Below are positions 8,278-16,173 of a stretch of 22,116 nucleotides of DNA, in pieces. A program made the translations under genes and the position numbers. The DNA is from an uncultured Lachnospiraceae bacterium (lineage in GTDB: Bacteria > Bacillota > Clostridia > Lachnospirales > Lachnospiraceae). Position 1 is the stretch's first letter, and each line of letters starts with the position of its first letter. The stretch lies in assembly GCA_910579495.1 (NCBI GenBank), contig CAJTVD010000003.1, forward strand, positions 1 through 22,116, given 5' to 3'. Under the pieces are notes generated by a model that searched no databases, had not been told where the DNA came from, and saw nothing but the letters and a program-made list of their open reading frames with translations.

Positions 8278-9003
8278 CTATCCCACCCTTAACGCCTCCA
8301 GGAACTTTTTCTTGAAGGTAATCCCTATTTCAATCTGCCCATACCCGTTTTTTAATCCGATATATCTGTTTACCGTATCAATAACGTCTATAAAATCTTT
8401 ATTTACAATCAGATACCTGCTGCACTGTACAAACCTGTCTGAATTCAGTTCCTCCAATATCACTTTGGTAGGCTTATACTGGAGCTTCAGCCTCCCGTCA
8501 ATAAAATAAACGGTCTGCCCGGTTTTTACATTTTCAATATAAACCACCTCCGAGACATTCCGTTTGAAAATAATGCCATCCTTCCGGAAATACACAGCAT
8601 GGGGGATGTCCTTTGCCTGGGGTATCTTCAATGCTTCGGAAATTACCTGGAAAGCCTTCTTGGCATCATAAGGCTTTTCCAGGTAATAATAGCAGTGCAT
8701 ATCGCTGTAAGCAAACAGCCTGGCATCCTCCAGCGCCGTAATAAAAATCATCGGGGTATATTTGTACCGCTCCACCCCCCGGATGTAACCTGCAAACCGC
8801 ATACCGGACACATCCCCGGGAATGGTGGAGTCCAGGATAATATCTATCAGAAAAAGATCCATGGTGATCCGCATGGACAGCGCATATGCTTCATTCTGGT
8901 TCACCGCTTTATAAACCTGCAGCTCCGGGTCTATTTCGTTGACGATTTTTGCCAGCATCTCCATGCTGAGGGGGTTATCTTCAATAATTAATACGGATTT
9001 CAT
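8278..9003 (-). CDS. LytTR-family response regulator
   Basis: This 241-residue two-domain regulator has a receiver with acidic E8/D9, phosphoacceptor D54 in FLIDIILD, T89 in MIFITALED and K110 in LEKPYD. A LytTR DNA-binding domain follows at about 135-241 (IENVKTGQTVYFIDGRLKL ... FVQCSRYLIVNKDFI). AgrA/VirR/LytR-like regulators bind short direct repeats and often control surface or secreted-protein genes. No partner histidine kinase is in the window. The start is ATG 9003, with AAGGGAG eight bases upstream; an in-frame GTG at 9024 lacks a site. It lies 58 bases downstream of rmlD with no clear terminator between, so it may be read from the same transcript. The out-of-frame secreted-protein gene lies 126 bases downstream and is a candidate target (inference). 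Confidence 0.9.
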   Translation of the reverse strand: MKSVLIIEDNPLSMEMLAKIVNEIDPELQVYKAVNQNEAYALSMRITMDLFLIDIILDSTIPGDVSGMRFAGYIRGVERYKYTPMIFITALEDARLFAYSDMHCYYYLEKPYDAKKAFQVISEALKIPQAKDIPHAVYFRKDGIIFKRNVSEVVYIENVKTGQTVYFIDGRLKLQYKPTKVILEELNSDRFVQCSRYLIVNKDFIDVIDTVNRYIGLKNGYGQIEIGITFKKKFLEALRVG

Positions 9004-9061
9004 CCTACGTGCTCCCTTTCCCACTGCTCTTTTATCATTGGTCCCTTCTGCACAGCTCCCC

Positions 9062-10003
9062 CTAAAAATCTATTTTTTCCAGATATCTTCCCAGTGCATC
9101 CTGCCATGTGGGCAGGGGCTGGAAGCCGTTTTTTCCCAGCTTGTCCTTGGCCAGCCTGGAATTAAAGGGCCTTTCTGCCTTGGATATGCCGTATTCCTTT
9201 GTGGTAACCGGAATTACCGAAAGCCGTTCCGGTGCATATTCTTCATGCCCCAGCCCATATGCCTGCCGGAAGATTTCCCTGGTAAAGTCATACCAGCTAA
9301 TATAGCCCCCTTCATTGGTGGCATGGTAATAACCGTATTTTTCTGTTTCAGCCATATCCACCAGCAGCCTGGCAAGGTCATAAGTATAGGTAGGGGTCCC
9401 AACCTGGTCGCTGACCACTTTAATCTGGCTGTGGGTTTTCCCCAAATTCAGCATGGTCTTTATAAAATTTTTGCCATTTACCCCAAACACCCAGGCAATG
9501 CGCACAATAAAGTACTTCTCCAGGTTGTCCGCTACTGCCATTTCCCCTTCCAGCTTGGTCTGCCCATAAACATTTAACGGGGCATAATCCTTACAGTCCG
9601 GCTCCCAGGGCTTTGTCCCCTGGCCGTCAAAAACATAATCCGTGGAAATATAAACCATCTTACAGCCTGCCTTTTTACATGCAAGGGCCACGTTTTCCGT
9701 CCCCTGGGCATTCACCTGGCGCACCTTCTCCTGGTTTCCCTCTTCCTCCGCCAAATCCACCGCCGTCCATGCGGCACAATGCATCACCACGTCCGGCGCT
9801 TCCTTTGATACAATTTCTTCCACAGAAGCCTTGTCCGTAATGTCCATCTGCACATAGGGCATTCCCGTTACCGCTGTGCCGTCAGGCGCACCGCTGTACA
9901 CGGGCGCCAGGTCTGACCCTATCCCCTGATAATTCCTACCTGCCAGCTCATTCATCACATCATGGCCAAGCTGGCCTCCTACACCTGTCACTAATACCTT
10001 CAT
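9062..10003 (-). CDS. rmlD: dTDP-4-dehydrorhamnose reductase
   Basis: This 313-residue SDR carries out the last step of dTDP-L-rhamnose synthesis, using NAD(P)H. It has the nucleotide-binding GVGGQLG (7-13), HCAAWTAVDLAE near 75-86, STDYVFDG (120-127), and the catalytic YxxxK at Y146/K150 (NVYGQTKLEGE). The C-terminal part includes RPFNSRLAKDKL, the conserved RPxxSxL motif of RmlD. The start is ATG 10003, with GGGAGG five bases upstream. The ATG overlaps the TGA of the SEC-C gene (ATGA), indicating translational coupling. rmlA, rmlB and rmlC are not present here, so the precursor must be made elsewhere in the genome. The coupling to an AmmeMemoRadiSam operon is unexpected. Confidence 0.95.
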   Translation of the reverse strand: MKVLVTGVGGQLGHDVMNELAGRNYQGIGSDLAPVYSGAPDGTAVTGMPYVQMDITDKASVEEIVSKEAPDVVMHCAAWTAVDLAEEEGNQEKVRQVNAQGTENVALACKKAGCKMVYISTDYVFDGQGTKPWEPDCKDYAPLNVYGQTKLEGEMAVADNLEKYFIVRIAWVFGVNGKNFIKTMLNLGKTHSQIKVVSDQVGTPTYTYDLARLLVDMAETEKYGYYHATNEGGYISWYDFTREIFRQAYGLGHEEYAPERLSVIPVTTKEYGISKAERPFNSRLAKDKLGKNGFQPLPTWQDALGRYLEKIDF

Positions 10004-11913
10004 TGTTTCCTCCCGCAACATTTTTTATATTTTTTCCCGCTGCCACAGGGGCAGGGGGCATTGGGATAAACTTTTTCTTCCTTTACCACTGTCTGGCTAT
10101 TGTGCGGCCCCTGCCCCCAGCCATAAGGGGCCGCATCCTCCCAGGAGCCGGGAAACGGTTCCCTGGAGCCCACCGCCATAATATCATTGGCGCCGCAGAT
10201 ATCCAGGATAAAAGATTCTGTCTCCCTGTCCCTGGACTCCTGGCAAAGAGACAAGGCAAAATCCCTTACCCCCTTACACTCCTGGCTGTTCCTGTCCTTT
10301 ATGCCCGTATTGGCATATGCCGCCGCCTGGTTCACCAGCAAAAACAGCTTCACCTCTTCATGGAACTGGTATTGGGGAGGAATCTCCTTTTCCAGCCTTA
10401 CCACTTCCCAATACTTCCCCTGCTCCGCCAGGATTACCAGATCCGCAAGCTGCTCCTGCAGGCTTATCGGAAGCTCATGCAGGGATGCTTTCCTGATTTT
10501 TTTGTCTGTCTGGGTAAATAAATCCTGATACTTGTATTTTCCGTATTTTTCGTAAAAATCATACCTGGAATAGCCTTTCAGCATATAAAGGGGGGCGCAA
10601 AGCCCTGCCAAGACTGCCAGACGCCACAAAAGGGCTCCCTCCCCGGGACTTTCCACCTCCTGCCAGTCCTTGAGAAACTCAATGATTTCCGAAACGCTTC
10701 CGCCCTCTGCTGTCAGGCACAGCCCTTCCTGGAAAAGATCCTCCAGCGTATCCTCCTCCCCGTCCCTTTCCTGGAAGGCATCACAGATTGCCCGCCATAC
10801 CCCTGCTGGATGTTCATGGCTGTCCGTAATTTCTTCCTTTGACAGCACAGGGTAAGGGATGTCTCTGCAATACTGGTTTCTTTTTTCCATCATCCGGTTG
10901 ATTTCCACCCAGGGAAGAGACACGAAAACCTCTTTCCCTTCTTTTAATTCCGCTGTCATAAGCCTTTTGGGAACCGTTCCCCGAAGATAGACGAAGCGCA
11001 TCAGTTCCTCCGCAGTCACCTGGATTCCCCAGACGCGGCAGAACATTTCCCGGAAAGTATCCTTCTCCATAAACCCATAAGTCCGCAAAAAGTCGCCAAT
11101 CTTATCTTCAAAGCTTTGAAAGTCCTGGTTCAGCCTGCGCAGGTTGATTTTCTTTTGGAGGGTTTCTTCGGACAGATAGGCAGACAGGCTGTTTTCTTCC
11201 AGAGATTCCCGCGTGATCTTCTTAAGCAGCGGCAGGATTTCTTTTTCTGCCTGGGAGGGCACTGAAAGTTCCAGCGCTGTCCCTTCCTCCTCATTGGTAA
11301 GATTCACCTCTGCCAGCCCCCACATGGCCAGCTCCGTGTAGCTGTCAACATTCTTTTCGTCTATGGCAAGCCTGCCCTTTTCCGCCGTCTCCCCAAGCTG
11401 GAACAGGCATTCCACAGCCTCCTGGCTAAGGGCAAGAAGCAACTGCCAGGGACGGTCCCTTAGCCAGGAGGCCAGGGATGCCGCCAGGTGCGCCCCATCC
11501 TCTTGGAAACCCTTTTCCTGGGAAGCGCCGGTTACCAGGTATTTGTGCAGATCCAAAAGCTGTTTGGGGCTGTGGTCCTGCAGCGCTTCCTCCCATCCCC
11601 TGGTACTGGCTCCCTTTCGGAAAAGGGTACGCCCCTGTATCTCCATCTCCATTCCCTTCTGCATCTCCTGCCGGAAAGGCGCCAGCCGCTCCTTCATTGC
11701 CGGATTTTTTCCCAACTCTGCCAGCCAGACCAGCTGCTGCATCAACAAAATTTTGTTTTCTGTTTCGGAACGCTCCCCGGCTTGGGAAAAGGATTCCAGC
11801 CGCTTAATGAAACCGCCCAGGAGACGGAGAAGGTTGGTGGTTTCTTCGTATTTGGCGATATCCTCCTGCAGCGTGTTCACTGGTAAATTGTTTTTTGTTT
11901 TGTTCTTTATCAT
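10000..11913 (-). CDS. SEC-C motif protein of unknown function
   Basis: This is a 637-residue cytoplasmic protein with no signal peptide or membrane segment. Its only clear motif is the C-terminal SEC-C zinc knuckle CPCGSGKKYKKCCG (C621, C623, C632, C633), as at the ends of SecA and many unrelated proteins. It usually mediates metal-dependent protein or nucleic-acid contacts. The rest is acidic/charged and probably mostly helical, with repeated Leu/Glu-rich stretches, but I recognise no enzyme domain. The start is ATG 11913, with AGGG nine bases upstream; an in-frame GTG at 11919 is closer to that site and possible. It sits 24 bases after amrS and its stop overlaps the rmlD start. Co-transcription with the AMMECR1/MEMO and radical SAM genes is likely. 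A role beside them is inferred only from position. Confidence 0.85.
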   Translation of the reverse strand: MIKNKTKNNLPVNTLQEDIAKYEETTNLLRLLGGFIKRLESFSQAGERSETENKILLMQQLVWLAELGKNPAMKERLAPFRQEMQKGMEMEIQGRTLFRKGASTRGWEEALQDHSPKQLLDLHKYLVTGASQEKGFQEDGAHLAASLASWLRDRPWQLLLALSQEAVECLFQLGETAEKGRLAIDEKNVDSYTELAMWGLAEVNLTNEEEGTALELSVPSQAEKEILPLLKKITRESLEENSLSAYLSEETLQKKINLRRLNQDFQSFEDKIGDFLRTYGFMEKDTFREMFCRVWGIQVTAEELMRFVYLRGTVPKRLMTAELKEGKEVFVSLPWVEINRMMEKRNQYCRDIPYPVLSKEEITDSHEHPAGVWRAICDAFQERDGEEDTLEDLFQEGLCLTAEGGSVSEIIEFLKDWQEVESPGEGALLWRLAVLAGLCAPLYMLKGYSRYDFYEKYGKYKYQDLFTQTDKKIRKASLHELPISLQEQLADLVILAEQGKYWEVVRLEKEIPPQYQFHEEVKLFLLVNQAAAYANTGIKDRNSQECKGVRDFALSLCQESRDRETESFILDICGANDIMAVGSREPFPGSWEDAAPYGWGQGPHNSQTVVKEEKVYPNAPCPCGSGKKYKKCCGRKQ

Positions 11914-11937
11914 TTCCACTTTCCCTCATGCCTATAT

Positions 11938-12756
11938 TTATACAAACACATTATCCAAATACTCCCTGGCAATCCCTGCCAGCCTCTGCACCCTTTCCAC
12001 TTCCGTAGCCTGCCTGTCCACCATATGGTATCTTGGAAAAAAACGGGTCACATGAAGCGCGGTTTTCCGTCCTACAGAAGCAATCCACTTTGCCTCTTCC
12101 CTCATTTCCATTTCCCCGTCATTTTCCCCTGGCACGATCAAAGTGGTAAGCTCCACATGGCAGTGCTCCGCTGCCCGGCGGATAAATTCCTTTACTGCCC
12201 CAAGGCTCCCTCCCAGCTTCTGGTAATACTCTTCCCGGAAGCCCTTCAGGTCAATATTCATGGCATCTATGAAAGGCAGAATTTCCTCCAGTGCCCAGGC
12301 AGAGGCCGTCCCATTGGTCACCAGCACATTTTTCATGCCAGCTTCCTTTACAAGTTTCGCGGTATCCCGCACATATTCCCAACCTACCATGGGCTCGTTG
12401 TAGGTAAATGCCACACCAATATTCCCCCTGCCCTGGTATGCCGCCGCTTTCTCCGCCAAATCCTCCGGGGAAAAATACGCCGCCTCCACGGCCTCCCCAT
12501 CCCACATGGATATCTGGTAATTCTGGCAGAAGGGACAGCGCAGATTACACCCATAGCTGCCTACAGACAAAATGGCAGTTCCTGGCCAAAACATTTTCAG
12601 CGGCTTTTTCTCTATGGGGTCAAGGGCAAGGGAGGTCACCTGCCCATAATTGCTGCAGACAATCTTCCCGTTTTCATTCCTCCTGGCCCTGCAAAGGCCT
12701 GTCTGGCCGGGAGACAGGCTGCAATGGTGTATACATGTCTCACATACAGTTTTCAT
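11938..12756 (-). CDS. amrS: AmmeMemoRadiSam system radical SAM enzyme (AmrS)
   Basis: This 272-residue radical SAM protein has the [4Fe-4S] motif CNLRCPFC (C70, C74, C77). An N-terminal Cys cluster (C5, C8, C12, C22) and the following LALDPIEKKPL segment are typical of the AmrS family. FTYNEPMVGWEY and NGTASAWALEEILPFIDAMNIDLKGF are further family signatures. The family is named for its constant association with AMMECR1 and MEMO homologues; its substrate is not established to my knowledge. The start is ATG 12756, with a GGGGGAG site only a few bases away. A small hairpin (GCCTG/CAGGC, 12769-12782) lies just before that site. It is 27 bases downstream of the MEMO-AMMECR1 fusion and 24 bases before the SEC-C gene, forming a continuous operon. 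Confidence 0.93.
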   Translation of the reverse strand: MKTVCETCIHHCSLSPGQTGLCRARRNENGKIVCSNYGQVTSLALDPIEKKPLKMFWPGTAILSVGSYGCNLRCPFCQNYQISMWDGEAVEAAYFSPEDLAEKAAAYQGRGNIGVAFTYNEPMVGWEYVRDTAKLVKEAGMKNVLVTNGTASAWALEEILPFIDAMNIDLKGFREEYYQKLGGSLGAVKEFIRRAAEHCHVELTTLIVPGENDGEMEMREEAKWIASVGRKTALHVTRFFPRYHMVDRQATEVERVQRLAGIAREYLDNVFV

Positions 12757-12783
12757 AACTCCCCCTCTGCCTGAAAGCAGGCT

Positions 12784-14169
12784 CTAATAATGCCGTACCA
12801 CCTCAAACCGCTCCAGTGCCACCTCTTCCTCTTCCCTGATGCCCGCCTTGCGCCTGGCTATGGCAATCTGGTCTTCTACCCTGTCAACCCCTTCCAGGTT
12901 GGGCAAAAGCAGCCCCCGTCTGCGTCCTTTGGTAACAATTACCCCATACCGCTTCGCATCCAGTTCCCGGGGGGAGGTGATCCTTTCCGTTTCCCCCAGC
13001 ACGTCCACACTGATGGAAAGCAGCTCCAGTTCCTCCGGCTCTATGGGGGAGAACCGGTTATCCCTGGAAGAAGCGCTGATGGCATTGTCAATGATTTCCC
13101 TGGCAAGGGAAGGCTGGGTTGCCATAATGGTCCCAATACAGCCCCGCAGCCTGCCCTCCTTCTTGATGGAGACAAAAACCCCTGCCTGGCGGCTGGCCAT
13201 TTCCTCCGGCAGGCCTTCCGGGATCTTTATCTTTTCCCCTGTGCGCACGAAAGTTTCAATTGTCTGCCTGGCAAGGCGCACATAAGCGTCCTCCTGTTCC
13301 CTTTGCTTCAAAAGGCGTTCTCTTTCCATCTCTTCGTACTGTTCCCTGAAATTCCGCTGAGGTTCCTCACCGCACACCTGGTAAGCGCAGACGCCATAGC
13401 CCACCCCAAAAGGCCCCTCATAGGACAGGCGTTCCGCCAGAACCTGCTTTTTATCCAACGTCCCTGCCAGGATAAGGAAGGAGCGGTGCCCGCACTCTCC
13501 CGCCTTTTCACAAAACGCCTCCGGAAAATCAAATAACTCCCCGAAAGCAGCCCTCTCCATCACATCCATGAGACGCCTGTCATAGTCCAGCCCCTCCTTC
13601 TGATACCCGTAAGGCCCCCCTTCCTTCAGCCTGTGGGATAAATCACCGCTGGCAATCACCACCGTCCTCCTGCCCAGCTCCCGGGCAGCTTTACTGATAT
13701 ATTCCCCCAGTTCATAATGCCTGGCGAAAGATAAACCTGACAGGCCAATCCGAACCAGACGGTACTGGGTCCAATATTTGTCCACAAAATATAAGGGAAC
13801 CATTGTCCCATGGTCAAGGCGCCCGTCCTTCTCCCCCTCACATCCCCCTGGAAGCTTCCGTACACCCTCCATCCGGCACAGGGCTTTTACAAACTCTGTA
13901 TCATAAGAAACCTCTGTTTTCACCCCTCCTGCACGGAACTGCCCAAAATCACCTTTCGCTCCCTTTCCTGGCGAGATATGGAAATAGTCCGCATACATTA
14001 CCTGATGGGGGGATATAAGCACAATCGTCTCCGGCTGAAGGCTCCCTATCCTGCGGGCAGCCCCCTGGTATGCATTGATGGTTCTTTGGATCTCCTTTTC
14101 CTGTCCCCTGCCTACCTCCGGTACGATCAGCGGCGGATGGGGAACCATAAAGCCTGCTAAAATTCCCAT
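12784..14169 (-). CDS. MEMO (LigB-like)-AMMECR1 fusion, AmmeMemoRadiSam proteins B and A
   Basis: This 461-residue two-domain protein has a MEMO-like, LigB-type (extradiol dioxygenase fold) N-terminal half at about 1-265. MVPHPP (8-13), ISPHQ (53-56), LDHGT (118-122) and SGDLSH (174-179) provide candidate metal-binding His/Asp residues. After a Glu/Arg-rich helical linker (about 270-295), an AMMECR1 domain fills 295-461, with its hallmark LRGCIGT at 341-347 and SSRDNRFSP at 367-375. Proteins A and B are separate genes in many prokaryotes; the fusion places both halves in one chain. The activity is not established. The start is ATG 14169, with AGGAG seven bases upstream. It is the first gene of the operon and has a good promoter about 65 bases upstream. 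Confidence 0.92.
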   Translation of the reverse strand: MGILAGFMVPHPPLIVPEVGRGQEKEIQRTINAYQGAARRIGSLQPETIVLISPHQVMYADYFHISPGKGAKGDFGQFRAGGVKTEVSYDTEFVKALCRMEGVRKLPGGCEGEKDGRLDHGTMVPLYFVDKYWTQYRLVRIGLSGLSFARHYELGEYISKAARELGRRTVVIASGDLSHRLKEGGPYGYQKEGLDYDRRLMDVMERAAFGELFDFPEAFCEKAGECGHRSFLILAGTLDKKQVLAERLSYEGPFGVGYGVCAYQVCGEEPQRNFREQYEEMERERLLKQREQEDAYVRLARQTIETFVRTGEKIKIPEGLPEEMASRQAGVFVSIKKEGRLRGCIGTIMATQPSLAREIIDNAISASSRDNRFSPIEPEELELLSISVDVLGETERITSPRELDAKRYGVIVTKGRRRGLLLPNLEGVDRVEDQIAIARRKAGIREEEEVALERFEVVRHY

Positions 14170-14234
14170 AACGATTCTCCTGTAGTTGGCATAATTAGGA
14201 TAATAAACCATAAACAGACTTGCCGTTTACTGTC

Positions 14235-14264
14235 ATTATAACACTAACTTACACTCTTTTTCAA
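14235..14264 (-). promoter_or_regulatory. Sigma-A promoter of the AmmeMemoRadiSam operon
   Basis: Read on the minus strand, TTGAAA (14259-14264) and a consensus TATAAT (14235-14240) are 18 bases apart. The predicted transcript starts about 55-60 bases before the ATG at 14169. This is the best promoter match noticed in the window. Confidence 0.75.
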
Positions 14265-14296
14265 TTGGCGGGGGCAAATAAAGAAGCTGGTATCCT

Positions 14297-15061
14297 TTAC
14301 AGGCCTACCTCCAATTTACGCCTGCGCACAAACTGCCATAATACCCTGCCGGTGCGAAGCCCGTCGGCAATGGCCGCCCCCCTTATCCCGTTCTCCTTCA
14401 GGGCCCTGTGGCCTTCCTTTAAAGACAGCAAATAACTCCCTGTATTGGAAGTACTGGTTCCGCCGTAATACATGCGGATAATGGTTTCCGGCAGGTAGGC
14501 CAGCCTGTTTTCTTTGTCCTTCAGGAACCGGATCATAAATTCGTAATCCGCCGCAATTTTGTAATCGGTGTTGTATAACCCATATTTTTCGTATATCTCT
14601 CTTTTTAAAAATAAGGTGGGATGTCCTGGCAGCCAGCCCAGGCGGAGGCTCCTTTGAGGCCCCATCTTCCAGTACCTGACCACCTTAGCGTCTGTGGCAT
14701 AGACCAAATCTGCATGGGCCCCCACACAGCAGGGCTGTGACTCTATCAGGTTTACCATCCGGGAAATTACCCTTCCGGATAAAAATAAATCATTAAAAAA
14801 TACAATAATGTCCCCGCTGCAAAGGGCATATCCCTGGTTCATGGCATCGTAAATCCCCTGATCCTTTCCAGTTGCCCAGTTTACCCTGTTGCGGCTAGTA
14901 TCCTTGTATTCCTTAATGATTTTTAAAGTATCGTCTGTAGAACCGCCGTCCTTGATATTTACCTCTATTTGAGGGTAGTCCTGCCGCTCTATGCTTTGAA
15001 GGGTACGTGCCAAATTGGAAGCACTGTTATAAGCGGTGAGGATTAGGGAAACGGTTTTCAT
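14297..15061 (-). CDS. Glycosyltransferase family 2
   Basis: This 254-residue soluble GT-A enzyme has LILTAYN (6-12), DGGSTDD (38-44), GKDQGIYDAMNQG (65-77) and FFNDLF near 88-93, with a later GHPTLFLKREIY segment. The K/DxGIYDAMNxG pattern marks the GT2 branch common in capsule and O-antigen clusters, with enzymes transferring a hexose or deoxyhexose to a lipid-linked glycan. The donor is not predictable from the sequence. The start is ATG 15061, with AAAGGAG about six bases upstream. It follows rfbG by 12 bases and is the last gene of the minus-strand dideoxysugar operon. The adjacency suggests it may transfer the sugar made by RfbG/RfbH (inference). No clear terminator was seen after it. 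Confidence 0.9.
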   Translation of the reverse strand: MKTVSLILTAYNSASNLARTLQSIERQDYPQIEVNIKDGGSTDDTLKIIKEYKDTSRNRVNWATGKDQGIYDAMNQGYALCSGDIIVFFNDLFLSGRVISRMVNLIESQPCCVGAHADLVYATDAKVVRYWKMGPQRSLRLGWLPGHPTLFLKREIYEKYGLYNTDYKIAADYEFMIRFLKDKENRLAYLPETIIRMYYGGTSTSNTGSYLLSLKEGHRALKENGIRGAAIADGLRTGRVLWQFVRRRKLEVGL

Positions 15062-15073
15062 AAGAATCTCCTT

Positions 15074-16147
15074 TCAGGAAAGCTTTTGGGTAGAATATCT
15101 TTCAATTTGCTCCGCAGTAAACCTTCCCATATCCTCTTTTGCAAAGTAACGGTAATACCACTCCGCCGTCTCCTCTACCGCCTGTCCAATTTCCCAGGCA
15201 GGATGCCACTGAAAGGTATCTTTTATTTTTCCACAGTCCAGCTTCAGCAGCCTGGCTTCATGGGGCCCGTGGTCTCCCCTTGCGGCCCATCCCTGCTCCC
15301 TGCCGGATAATTCCTGCCATTTATCACAGAATAGGGCAGCGATCTCCCCTGCGGTGATGCAGTCCCCTTCCCCCGGCCCGATATTGTAAGCGCCTGCCAA
15401 TCCCTTATCCCCATACTGTCTCATTGCAATCATCAGATACGCCATCACTGGCTCTAACACATGCTGGTAGGGCCTTATGGCGTCCTGGTTCCTGATAATA
15501 ATATCCTTTCCTGCTTCCGCTGCACGGACACAGTCCGGAATGATCCTGTCCTTTGCAAAATCCCCCCCGCCTATCACATTGCCCGCCCGCAGGGTAGAGA
15601 CCGCAAGCTCCCTCTCCTGGAAAAAAGAACGCCGGTAGCAGCCCGTCACCAGCTCCGAGCAGGATTTGCTGTTGGAATAAGGGTCATATCCATCCAGTTC
15701 CTCGTTTTCCCGGTATCCCCAGAGCCATTCTCTGTTCAGGTACACCTTGTCCGTTGTGACATTGATAAAGGAACGCACTGAGTCCGTCTCCCGCACCGCC
15801 TCCAGAATATTCACCGTTCCAATGATATTCGTTTCAAAGGTATAAGCCGGATCTACATAAGATTCCCTTACAATGGGCTGCGCGGCCATGTGGATGATGA
15901 TCTCCGGCCTGCTTTCCCTAACCGCCTTAACAAGCCCATCCCGGTCCCTGATATCTCCCCACAGGGAATTTACCTGGCCTTCCAGCTTCAAGATCCGGAA
16001 TAGCGCCGGATCCTGGGCCGGTTCCAAGCTATAGCCAGTGACCTCCGCCCCTGCCATTAACAGCGCCTGGCACATCCAGCTTCCTTTAAAACCGCTGTGG
16101 CCTGTAATGAATATTTTTTTCCCTTTGTAAAAATCCAAATCACACAT
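15074..16147 (-). CDS. rfbG: CDP-glucose 4,6-dehydratase
   Basis: This roughly 357-residue extended SDR converts CDP-D-glucose to CDP-4-dehydro-6-deoxy-D-glucose. It shows FITGHSGFKGSW (13-24), whose GHxGFKGSW form is typical of RfbG, then HMAAQPIVRESY and a catalytic-region TTDKVY. The YxxxK motif lies in DPYSNSKSCSE, and NVIGGGDFAKDR follows. Length is normal. The start is uncertain. ATG 16147 has its AAAAAGGA directly abutting it; TTG 16138 has that same site nine bases upstream and may be the true start; a TTG at 16165 has none. The gene follows rfbH by about 26 bases. No rfbF (CDP-glucose synthase) is present in the window. Confidence 0.9.
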   Translation of the reverse strand: MCDLDFYKGKKIFITGHSGFKGSWMCQALLMAGAEVTGYSLEPAQDPALFRILKLEGQVNSLWGDIRDRDGLVKAVRESRPEIIIHMAAQPIVRESYVDPAYTFETNIIGTVNILEAVRETDSVRSFINVTTDKVYLNREWLWGYRENEELDGYDPYSNSKSCSELVTGCYRRSFFQERELAVSTLRAGNVIGGGDFAKDRIIPDCVRAAEAGKDIIIRNQDAIRPYQHVLEPVMAYLMIAMRQYGDKGLAGAYNIGPGEGDCITAGEIAALFCDKWQELSGREQGWAARGDHGPHEARLLKLDCGKIKDTFQWHPAWEIGQAVEETAEWYYRYFAKEDMGRFTAEQIERYSTQKLS

Positions 16148-16173
16148 TCCTTTTTCCCATCCCAATAATCTTT

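Noticed and set aside
12025..12774. Plus-strand open frame opposite amrS
   Set aside because: Low-complexity antisense to a well-supported radical SAM enzyme.
12790..13536. Plus-strand open frame opposite the MEMO-AMMECR1 fusion
   Set aside because: Antisense to a well-supported gene; no motif or ribosome site.
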